From Saprospiraceae bacterium (GTDB lineage Bacteria; Bacteroidota; Bacteroidia; Chitinophagales; Saprospiraceae): a stretch of 64,000 nt of DNA. Under the pieces are notes generated by a model, which had not been told where the DNA came from, searched no databases, and saw nothing but the letters and a program-made list of their open reading frames with translations. This document shows positions 9,172-17,773 of this stretch, piece by piece. Both the position numbers and the translations under genes were made by a program. Within the stretch, counting starts at the first letter, position 1, and the number at the start of each line of letters is the position of its first letter. The stretch covers positions 1 through 64,000 of the forward strand of contig JAHDHQ010000017.1 in assembly GCA_020631235.1 (NCBI GenBank), given 5' to 3'.

Positions 9172-9950
9172 AAACAATGCGAATAACTTTTTCCCTTTTA
9201 GGCTTACTTGCTGGATTGCTTTTTGCCCAATCTTGTTCCTATTTACCATCAAATGAACTAGTCGGCGAATTAAATGACTATGCTGAAGATCCTGACTATA
9301 TCACTTTCACATCTGTGAGTGATACGGTGCCCAATAAAGAAAATGTCTTTGTCTTTTTTCCAGGAGGCTTAGTCGATCCTCACGCTTACATTAATCCATT
9401 AAGCCAATGTTTAGAGAGTTTTAGTCGTATCATTATCATCAAAGCAGATGCTAATCTCTCCATTTTGCCAACTCCAAATCTTGAAGATATTGTAGAGACT
9501 TTTGATCTTGACGAATCGCATCGGATCATTGTAGGTGGTCATTCATTAGGTGGTGTTTCCGCTTGCCAATTAGCGGCAGATGAAGACTTAATCGCTGGAT
9601 TGATTTTAATGGCGAGTTATCCAGCCAGTGCTGATGACTTATCGGACTTTCAAGGTCAAGTACTCTCTATTACGGCTTCAGAAGATCGCATTTACGACAG
9701 AGATATCTTTTTAGAGCGTCAAAACCAGCTACCTGCAGGAATAAGTACGCAAATATTAAGTGAATTACCAACGTTTGTTGCTCCAAATGAGAGCGTCTAT
9801 TTCGACATTCTGGGTGGAAATCATGCCCAATTTGGAGATTATGGAAAACAAAAAGGTGAAGAAGAAGAGCCTGTGCTTTCCGCAGATGCACAACACTCCA
9901 TTGTGGCACAAGTTATACAACGCTTTAAACAAGCTTCATTATGGGATTAA
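9168..9950 (+). CDS. Alpha/beta hydrolase, lipoprotein
   Basis: 260 residues with a lipoprotein-like signal peptide (LLFAQSC). GGHSLGG at about 124-130 is the nucleophile elbow, and a C-terminal DILGGNHAQFGDYG segment supplies the likely catalytic His. The pattern resembles the alpha/beta hydrolase PF12695 group. Substrate unknown. Overlaps both neighbours by a few bases, so it is part of the DUF2905-DUF92 operon. Confidence 0.75.
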   Translation: MKTMRITFSLLGLLAGLLFAQSCSYLPSNELVGELNDYAEDPDYITFTSVSDTVPNKENVFVFFPGGLVDPHAYINPLSQCLESFSRIIIIKADANLSILPTPNLEDIVETFDLDESHRIIVGGHSLGGVSACQLAADEDLIAGLILMASYPASADDLSDFQGQVLSITASEDRIYDRDIFLERQNQLPAGISTQILSELPTFVAPNESVYFDILGGNHAQFGDYGKQKGEEEEPVLSADAQHSIVAQVIQRFKQASLWD

Positions 9951-10465
9951 GGATTGCGATAGGGATATGTTGTTTTATGGCTTGGTTCAATGTTGCTTCT
10001 CAACAAATTAATGTGGGATCTTCACGAGCTATAGGAATTGTTTACCAGGATAAAGCGGATGTTTTCGATAACAATCAGTCATATAACTTTCAATTTCGTT
10101 CGAGTTTTAGACCCTTAGCCATAGGTATGGAGTTTAGGACCATTGATTGGGGGAATCAGATAGGTATTTCTTTACTATATAATAATTATAAAACCTTTAA
10201 TGAACGTTGGGGATTGCAATATGATATTGGGATGATCCATAGTATTGCTTTATTTAGACCGGGCTTTAAATACAGTATTGGATTGCTTGGCAGAACATCC
10301 TTAGCTTATCAGTTAAATGAAAAACATCGTATTGAGTTTGGTGTAGCTCTTCGTTACGATAAAATACTAGCCTATAATGATTTTGGAGCCATCAATCAGA
10401 CCTTGGAATTGCCTATCCATCTTTCGATCACTCGACAATTATTTCCGAAAATGATCCAAGAATAA
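9941..10465 (+). CDS. Small exported protein, beta-barrel-like
   Basis: 174 residues with a plausible signal peptide (cleavage after NVAS or ASQQ). The rest is rich in alternating polar and aromatic residues (NFQFRSSFRPLAIGMEFRTIDWGNQIGISLLYNNY), suggesting outer-membrane beta strands. No named family is recognised. It overlaps the hydrolase gene by 10 bases and the DUF92 gene by one, which confirms that it is translated as part of the operon. Confidence 0.6.
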   Translation: MGLRIAIGICCFMAWFNVASQQINVGSSRAIGIVYQDKADVFDNNQSYNFQFRSSFRPLAIGMEFRTIDWGNQIGISLLYNNYKTFNERWGLQYDIGMIHSIALFRPGFKYSIGLLGRTSLAYQLNEKHRIEFGVALRYDKILAYNDFGAINQTLELPIHLSITRQLFPKMIQE

Positions 10466-11217
10466 TGCTCACGCTGATTGTTTCGCCCATTGTGCTGAGT
10501 CTGTTCTTAATTGTTGTTGTTTTTGTGCTAGAACGACTGAACTTTTTAAATATGAGTGGTGCTTTAGCCACGATTTTGTTAGGACTTAGTATTTTATTTG
10601 TTTTCCATCCAGCTTACATCATCTACCCTATTGTTTTTCTTTTACTTGGCAGTTTAGCAAGCAAGCTAAATAAGCAGGCGGATGCCGAAAGAAAAGGCAG
10701 AACAGCTGTCCAGGTATTAGCGAATGGAGGTCCTTCTCTATTCATCGTTTTAGCTTCGGCCATTTATCCAAAATCTGCTTGGTTTGGAGCCTTTATTGTC
10801 TGCTATGCTGTGGCTCTTAGCGATACATTAAGTAGTGAATTAGGAAAATATTTTAAGCATCCGACATACGATGTTGTAGGTTTTAAACTAATGGATGTTG
10901 GTCTATCAGGTGGAGTGAGTTGGTCTGGCACCTTAGCGGGTTTTGTAGGTTCTGGAATCATTGCTTTTGTAGCTTACTTACTAGGTCATGCCGATATGCA
11001 TTTATGTGTGATGATCTGGGTCGCAGGATTTGTGGGTATGTTATTGGATAGTGTTTTAGGCAGTACTCTACAATCGAAGTATAATGAGGGAGGAAAGATT
11101 AAGGAATATGGTAGTCGAGAGTACTTAGTGCGTGGTATCCATTGGGTGAATAATCATTGGGTAAATTTTTTGAGTATTGTTGTGGTGGCTTTGTTGTTTG
11201 TGCTAGTTTTTTGGTAG
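10465..11217 (+). CDS. DUF92 family integral membrane protein
   Basis: 250 residues with about seven hydrophobic segments. Conserved DUF92 features are DTLSSELGK near residues 119-127, the glycine-rich VGLSGGVSWSGTLAGFVGS segment and the late GMLLDSVLGSTLQ. The family is related to the polyprenol/phytol kinase-like membrane proteins (plant VTE6 is a phytyl-phosphate kinase), so a lipid-alcohol phosphate kinase role is possible but unproven here. Last gene of the operon. Confidence 0.85.
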   Translation: MLTLIVSPIVLSLFLIVVVFVLERLNFLNMSGALATILLGLSILFVFHPAYIIYPIVFLLLGSLASKLNKQADAERKGRTAVQVLANGGPSLFIVLASAIYPKSAWFGAFIVCYAVALSDTLSSELGKYFKHPTYDVVGFKLMDVGLSGGVSWSGTLAGFVGSGIIAFVAYLLGHADMHLCVMIWVAGFVGMLLDSVLGSTLQSKYNEGGKIKEYGSREYLVRGIHWVNNHWVNFLSIVVVALLFVLVFW

Positions 11218-11517
11218 CACCTATTAGTATTTTATTTATCCTTAATAACATCGCAAGGCAAATTAGATTTTTTAATGCTCATTTAGTCGAGTTTATGATT
11301 AGAGATTCTGTAAGATTTTCTAAATCTTGAAGAGAAATGAGAATCACCAGTATTTGATAAATCACTGCTCTTCTTTAATCCAAATATTTCCTTCCAAAAA
11401 CTCATTATTTTAAAATGATGTTCTATAATGAGAATGGTTATAGAAGCTTTACGAAATATTTGACAAGAGTACAATTTGGGTACCAGTAAATATTTTATTG
11501 ACTATTCATTCCATCTA
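11218..11517. other. AT-rich convergent intergenic stretch
   Basis: No well-supported gene is seen. A minus-strand frame could encode about 40 residues starting MSFWKEIFGLKK at 11405, an N terminus that resembles small Bacteroidota proteins, but it has no further support and may be a remnant. No clear terminator hairpin is visible between the converging genes. Confidence 0.4.
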
Positions 11518-11853
11518 TTACTTATTAGTAAGATCAGAATCACAACCCATAACAGCTAAGTGATATTGGGATCCTCGTTTGAGGTAAAGCATTGCACTTG
11601 AAGTGTCTTTCTTAATACCATTTATTTCGTAAGTAAGAGAATAGGACACATCAGTCATACCGTCTAAACCGATATCAATAATTTCTCCAACTTTAATATT
11701 TGATATTATAGTTCCTTTTGGATAATTATCACATGTCCCACTAGGAAGTTTTGTGGCTAGGTCATTGATAATTTGCTCTTCGAATGTCATGCTGGAAGAA
11801 CAAGCCAGCAATAAGCTAGTAATAACCAGCATGATCGTGAATGGATTTTTCAT
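11518..11853 (-). CDS. Hypothetical lipoprotein
   Basis: 111 residues with a clear lipoprotein signal (SLLLAC, Cys18), followed by a short domain predicted to be mostly beta strand (TIISNIKVGEIIDIGLDGMTDVSYSLTYEI) with two later Cys residues. Family not recognised. Lies in an AT-rich patch of unknown genes, and may be co-transcribed with the membrane protein gene upstream of it (about 54 bases). Confidence 0.6.
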   Translation of the reverse strand: MKNPFTIMLVITSLLLACSSSMTFEEQIINDLATKLPSGTCDNYPKGTIISNIKVGEIIDIGLDGMTDVSYSLTYEINGIKKDTSSAMLYLKRGSQYHLAVMGCDSDLTNK

Positions 11854-11907
11854 TGTTTTGATTTTTATAATTCAAATTAGTCTCAAAAGGCTGCGATTGC
11901 CAATACC

Positions 11908-12525
11908 CTATTGTTTTGTAAACAGCACATTGTTTGTTGGATTCTTATATCGCTTAAACAATTGGTAAGCTGCAAATAAGGAGATAATTGTCCCAATAAT
12001 TATCATGCCTGTCTGTCCAATGGTGTTGTATAAGAAAACCATCAAGGCTGCATTGCCCCTTGACCTTCTAGTGCCGCCCACTTCTTCAAAAGAAGAAGCA
12101 TCATCAATAAATCCAAAATAGATGGTTAAGCCAACAGCTAGTAATAAATAGGATGCATTAATTAGTAGCGGTTTGGTTTTTTGCTCTTGAATTGAAGATT
12201 TAGACATGGCCAATTGTTCGCCCAAATAATTTCCATAAAGAGTTGCTTGCCTGTTATCATTGAACTTTAAATCTAACTTTTTAAGTTTCTCTTTTTTATT
12301 GATATAGCTGAGCTTAATAGTATCTGATGATTCATTAAAAGATATATCCTGAATTTTACTGGAATCAAAAACCTCAACTGATTTTCGTATGCCTGTTCTA
12401 TCTTTTGCTGCTTCAAACTTTTCGGCCGATTTTACTTCATTAGAGCTTAGCCAAAATTCGGAACCTTTAAATAGAAATGATTTAAATATAAAACCTCCGT
12501 TGATAGGAATTACTGGGTTGTTCAT
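11908..12525 (-). CDS. Hypothetical membrane protein
   Basis: 205 residues from the ATG at 12525; the frame is open further upstream, but the extra residues look like untranslated sequence. A soluble N-terminal half of strands and charged turns (SSKIQDISFNESSDTIKLSYINKKEKLKKLDLKF), reminiscent of a PH-like membrane-associated domain, is followed by two hydrophobic helices at about 124-140 and 165-188. No family is recognised. The neighbouring divergent gene has a similar layout of membrane helices plus a soluble strand-rich domain. Confidence 0.55.
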   Translation of the reverse strand: MNNPVIPINGGFIFKSFLFKGSEFWLSSNEVKSAEKFEAAKDRTGIRKSVEVFDSSKIQDISFNESSDTIKLSYINKKEKLKKLDLKFNDNRQATLYGNYLGEQLAMSKSSIQEQKTKPLLINASYLLLAVGLTIYFGFIDDASSFEEVGGTRRSRGNAALMVFLYNTIGQTGMIIIGTIISLFAAYQLFKRYKNPTNNVLFTKQ

Positions 12526-12617
12526 TTGATTTTTTTTAAAAGATAATGCTATTAAACATAAAATCAAAACGCGAAAGTTTAAATATTCAATACCTCCATT
12601 CATAATGTAAAAAATGA

Positions 12618-13739
12618 GTGAAGCAATTGGGCAGTATTTGTGACGACAGAGCTATCACTTTTATAAGCGACATTCTTTGTATTTTTAAAATAAAAATTAT
12701 TTCTGGAAATATAATTTGGAAACAAAAGGCAGATAGTAAGCTTACCTCTGCCAAAAATACCTTAAGGTTTATATATTCATTAATTGATTTTCGGTTTTTG
12801 TTGGTTGCGTTTTCAGGGACTGTTTTTTCGCTACAATCTTCTTTAAAATGGTACGGTTATATTTTACTCTTTTGTATTTCTTACATTTTATTTCGGATCA
12901 TTTCAGAGTTGTTTGAAAAGGCTTGGAATAGAAGAAAATTAATAGAAGGTTTTACTGATCAAGGAATATTTTTTACTTGGGGAAAGAGACTGAAAGATAA
13001 TTTATTTGTGCCCTTTTCAGACATTAATCAAATTCATTTAGTTAAGGACAAAGACAATCCAAGAATTTTATTTTTTTGTAGAAACAATGCATTTTCAGTT
13101 TCCCACCTATTTTTAATTGATGAGAGTACCACCTTACTAAAATTTAATCAAGTTAAAAATATTGAATATGTTTTTCGACTGCTTAAAGAGCAGCATGAGA
13201 GGCATCCCTTTGTTGATACACAAGTTCAAGTCAATAATAGACATTTAGTTTTATCACCCAAAGCCATAGTTCGTCTCACTCATTATTATTCTTTTGTAAT
13301 TGTATTTTTTGCATGTTTTACTTTAATTGATCTATTAGATTTTTTAGTATTTGATCCCATCAACATTCAAGACGAAATTCAAAATGTGGAATATTTGCTT
13401 GGACCAAATGATAATGTTTTTAGAACTGAAGTCTATACCAATAATGGTTATAAACTTGAGATTAAAGGTGAGCAGTTAAATTTAGAGGAAGATATTACTT
13501 TAATTGTTTCACCAATTTTTAAAAGATTCCATGGCTCTAAATTTGAAAATCAAAAAGGTCCTAATAGAAATTATCTAGGAATAAATCTTGGGCTTAAAAT
13601 AATTTTAATGATTGTATCAGCTTTTTGCTCTGTTTATCTTTTGATTCACAGAGGAGATATTTCAAGAGTTGATTTGGCATTTTTCATTCTTTTGCCACTT
13701 ATTCTTTTTATATTATGTTATTGGCTTTTTCTCTTATAG
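12618..13739 (+). CDS. Hypothetical membrane protein with PH-like soluble domain
   Basis: Up to 373 residues from a GTG at 12618; the first 40-50 residues are uncertain and the true start may lie downstream. Paired hydrophobic segments near residues 60-95 are followed by a strand-rich region (GIFFTWGKRLKDNLFVPFSDINQIHLVKDKDNPRILFF) that resembles bacterial PH-like domains, then helices near 223-245, 325-345 and 352-372. No named family. Base composition is strongly AT-rich, like the other genes of this patch. Confidence 0.55.
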   Translation: MKQLGSICDDRAITFISDILCIFKIKIISGNIIWKQKADSKLTSAKNTLRFIYSLIDFRFLLVAFSGTVFSLQSSLKWYGYILLFCISYILFRIISELFEKAWNRRKLIEGFTDQGIFFTWGKRLKDNLFVPFSDINQIHLVKDKDNPRILFFCRNNAFSVSHLFLIDESTTLLKFNQVKNIEYVFRLLKEQHERHPFVDTQVQVNNRHLVLSPKAIVRLTHYYSFVIVFFACFTLIDLLDFLVFDPINIQDEIQNVEYLLGPNDNVFRTEVYTNNGYKLEIKGEQLNLEEDITLIVSPIFKRFHGSKFENQKGPNRNYLGINLGLKIILMIVSAFCSVYLLIHRGDISRVDLAFFILLPLILFILCYWLFLL

Positions 13740-13771
13740 TTGATTACCGATAAGCATTCATTATAAATAGA

Positions 13772-14788
13772 TCACTCTTCAAAATAGTTTTGATATAATT
13801 GTTTTGTCAATGTTTTAATCCTTTGTTTTAGGCGCTTTGGTTTTAATACAGTAATCGATGGTCCAAATCCAAGAATCAATCTTTCTACCTCATAATTGTG
13901 ATGAACTCGAAGAGTTATTAATATTGAACCATCAGGACATTCTCCAATCATTTCTTGAGATGAATGAAATGGTTTAGTTACAACATAAGGCGCATTAGTA
14001 CGATCCACTTTTAGTTCAATATCTATAAGTTCTTTGTCCGAAAGCACGGTCACTCCGTAGGTATTATCATAATAAGTTTCGGGATCAAAGTCTGAATGAA
14101 TATAGGGTGCTTCGAGATTGTATTCAATAGACTGAATTCTATCTAATGCAAATGTCTTGATGGTTTGACTTTCTGGACTCTTACCCACTACAAACCATCT
14201 ATTATTAAACTCTTTGAGAATATAAGGTGTAAAGTTTACCGTCGAAGGCTTAAGTGCTTTGAAGGATTGATAGGATATGTCTATAACCATTTTCTTTAAA
14301 ATGGCCTGATAGATGGTGTCGATATGATTTATACCCAACAGATGTTCATTGTTGTCCAAGTGTATAATGGGCGTTTGATCCTTGGTCTCTCGATAAACCT
14401 TATCTTCCAATTTTTGGATTACGCCGTTTAACTCTGAAAACAGAGAAAAGTTTTTGAACTGCCGGAGCATTTCCATGGATTCTGTCAGGATGTCTAGATC
14501 TATTTCATTAATCGGAATGTCTGTAATAGAGTATTGTGGCTTATCATATTTGTAAAAACGCTTTTCGTAAACCACAATAGGAGCATTATAACCTAATTTA
14601 TTACTTCTCATGTTTTGAATATCTAACTGCACTGTTCTTTTACCTACATAAGCATCTTTTCCTTCAAATTCATAAAGAGCATCAGAACAAGCTTCGATAA
14701 GATCAGCTAAGGTCCACCTTCTATTTGTGTTCTGAAGGCATTTGTCTATTGTGAGATAGCGGATTAGCGCATTTTTATTAGTGGCCAT
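13772..14788 (-). CDS. WYL-domain transcriptional regulator
   Basis: 338 residues from the ATG at 14788; an upstream in-frame ATG would place the start inside the operator palindrome. The N-terminal part (NALIRYLTIDKCLQNTNRRWTLADLIEA) is a winged helix-turn-helix, followed by the WYL ligand-binding domain (ISYQSFKALKPSTVNFTPYILKEFNNRWFVVGKS, about 185-220) and a WCX-like C-terminal region. WYL domains bind nucleic-acid or nucleotide ligands. It is divergent from rtcB, which suggests control of RNA repair in response to RNA damage. Confidence 0.9.
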   Translation of the reverse strand: MATNKNALIRYLTIDKCLQNTNRRWTLADLIEACSDALYEFEGKDAYVGKRTVQLDIQNMRSNKLGYNAPIVVYEKRFYKYDKPQYSITDIPINEIDLDILTESMEMLRQFKNFSLFSELNGVIQKLEDKVYRETKDQTPIIHLDNNEHLLGINHIDTIYQAILKKMVIDISYQSFKALKPSTVNFTPYILKEFNNRWFVVGKSPESQTIKTFALDRIQSIEYNLEAPYIHSDFDPETYYDNTYGVTVLSDKELIDIELKVDRTNAPYVVTKPFHSSQEMIGECPDGSILITLRVHHNYEVERLILGFGPSITVLKPKRLKQRIKTLTKQLYQNYFEE

Positions 14789-14811
14789 CAAAGAAATTTT
14801 TATATTTTCTA

Positions 14812-16246
<1,435 letters not shown>

Positions 16247-16316
16247 GTGGGTAGGTTTTTTGAGTAAAAATAATGCAGTCACTTGCAATGTTTGGTTTTG
16301 CAGTTTATCTTAAAAT

Positions 16317-16337
16317 TTTACTGTATTGTACAGTAAA
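16317..16337. repeat. Perfect inverted repeat TTTACTGTA / TACAGTAAA
   Basis: Nine-base arms separated by TTG, starting 70 bases after the rtcB stop. There is no strong T-run after it, so it could be a weak terminator or a protein-binding palindrome. Confidence 0.5.
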
Positions 16338-16494
16338 CAATAAAATTTATGAGTGTCTTCATATTTGAATAATTTTTCACGAACTAGGACATACTTGTTG
16401 ATAATATCAGCTTGTGTTTTGCTGAATTAATTCACTTTTGAAAAACTCAACTCATCAGAAATTAAATATGAAGTAGAAAGAAGAAAAACCATAT

Positions 16495-16553
16495 CCCTTG
16501 ATAGTAAGCCTTTGGCATTCATTTAAAGCTACCAAACACTTACCGTTCAAGGG
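16495..16553. other. Nested imperfect hairpin, possible structured RNA
   Basis: Three stems nest in register: CCCTTGA (16495-16501) with TCAAGGG (16547-16553), TAAG (16505-16508) with CTTA (16539-16542), and TTTGG (16511-16515) with CCAAA (16532-16536), separated by small internal loops. It lies about 190 bases before the LytTR gene. It may be a small RNA, a leader structure or a decayed palindromic repeat. Confidence 0.35.
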
Positions 16554-16739
16554 AATTATTATTTGTAGAAATAATCTACGGCAAAGATGTACCCATTTTT
16601 ATATTATAAAAAAGACAATTATGTCTCATTGTAACATTATTTAAATTCATATAAAAAAATGCATTATATGTATTTATTAGCCATAATTTCCTTCTAACAA
16701 ATTACATCTTTAGTGTACCTTTAGGATAGCGTATCGATT

Positions 16740-17597
16740 ATGTTTAAAATCCTTAATAAACCTTATCCGGCACCTGAACCAGGCATTAGAAGTATCCTTA
16801 TTTCCATTGGTGTAGGTCTATTTATTGGGTTTTTTCTAGCCTATTTCCAACCCTTCGATCTGGATAAGGTAGTCATGCAAAACAAAACACTTAAAATCTT
16901 AGGGTTCGGAGTCATTAGTTTTTTCACTGTAGCCATTTTTAATCATTTCATCCCTCTTTTCTTTCCTCAAACTATATCTGATAAAAATTGGACAGTAGGT
17001 AAAGAAATATTCGGTTTTATTTTAATGATTACCTGCATAGCTGCTTTTAATATTATCTATTCAAATCTAATAGGAGCCCTAGCATTTAGTTTCAAAAACA
17101 TTATCGAGATGATGGCCTCGACGTTTACCCTTGCGATCATTCCTTCTACTTTTATGATATTACTAGATCACAACAGAAAGCTTAAAAAATATGTAGACGA
17201 AGTCCAGCAGTTAAACATACCCGTAAATCCACCTCAACCTAAAACGATCAGCAATATTAATATCCAAACAGATGCAGCAAACGAACAATTAACCATTAAA
17301 CCAGACTTGTTTTTGTATGCGGAAGCTGATGGAAATTACGTAATCGTCTTTCATCACAATAACAGCCATATAGAAAAGAAAATGTATCGTACTACGCTCA
17401 CTAAATTAGATACTCAAATTCCACTCGAACATATCATAAAATGTCACCGATCTTTTATTGTCAATCTTGATAAAGTAAATGATGTCAAAGGCAATGCACA
17501 AGGTTTTAAATTATCCCTTGATGCCTCCCCTGCTCAAGTACCAGTTTCTAGAAAATTTGTTCCACTAGTAAAAGATTACTTCGCAAATAAATCATAA
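16740..17597 (+). CDS. Membrane-anchored LytTR-family transcriptional regulator
   Basis: 285 residues. The N-terminal 150 residues contain four hydrophobic segments (about 19-37, 50-70, 87-112 and 122-142). The C-terminal 100 residues are a LytTR DNA-binding domain: LFLYAEADGNYVIVFHH, then MYRTTLTKLD and the characteristic CHRSFIVNLDKVNDVKG. Sensor-like membrane part and DNA-binding part are thus on one chain, without a histidine kinase partner. The TonB receptor gene follows on the same strand after 176 bases that contain phased direct repeats, so it is the likely target. Confidence 0.9.
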   Translation: MFKILNKPYPAPEPGIRSILISIGVGLFIGFFLAYFQPFDLDKVVMQNKTLKILGFGVISFFTVAIFNHFIPLFFPQTISDKNWTVGKEIFGFILMITCIAAFNIIYSNLIGALAFSFKNIIEMMASTFTLAIIPSTFMILLDHNRKLKKYVDEVQQLNIPVNPPQPKTISNINIQTDAANEQLTIKPDLFLYAEADGNYVIVFHHNNSHIEKKMYRTTLTKLDTQIPLEHIIKCHRSFIVNLDKVNDVKGNAQGFKLSLDASPAQVPVSRKFVPLVKDYFANKS

Positions 17598-17617
17598 TTG
17601 TGGGTATTATTTTAATT

Positions 17618-17697
17618 TAATTTACCTTGTCATTCATCCCAAAACCTTGATTTTTAGCCCATTTCTTTGTTATTAATCCCACTTCTTTGATGACTAC
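17618..17697 (+). promoter_or_regulatory. Four phased direct repeats, probable LytTR binding array
   Basis: The core CYTTG recurs at 17625, 17645, 17665 and 17685, exactly 20 bp apart. The last three copies also share a CCCA seven bases upstream (17638, 17658, 17678). LytTR proteins bind pairs of direct repeats about two helical turns apart, so the spacing and the adjacent gene agree. The array lies roughly 45-110 bp upstream of a TAcaTTTG -7 box, a position suited to activation. Confidence 0.6.
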
Positions 17698-17729
17698 CAC
17701 TAAATAAATTTTAAGTCTCTTGTTGCTTA

Positions 17730-17737
17730 TACATTTG
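17730..17737 (+). promoter_or_regulatory. Putative -7 box (TACATTTG) of the TonB receptor gene
   Basis: Matches the Bacteroidota TAnnTTTG consensus, 37 bases before the receptor start. No good TTG -33 element lies at the usual distance, consistent with dependence on an activator at the phased repeats. Confidence 0.45.
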
Positions 17738-17773
17738 AATCATCAACAAACAACAAGAAATAAAATATCACTT

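Larger units (their letters stand above)
16247..16739. other. 493-bp intergenic region with inverted repeats
   Basis: No gene is supported. The stretch holds a perfect 9-bp inverted repeat at 16317-16337 and a longer nested hairpin at 16495-16553, described separately. The AT-rich 3' half probably contains the promoter of the LytTR gene, but no confident TAnnTTTG box was found. Confidence 0.55.

Noticed and set aside
11283-11474. 63-codon frame on the minus strand
   Set aside because: Only the internal MSFWKEIFGLKK start looks protein-like; there is no further support, so it is only mentioned as a possible remnant.
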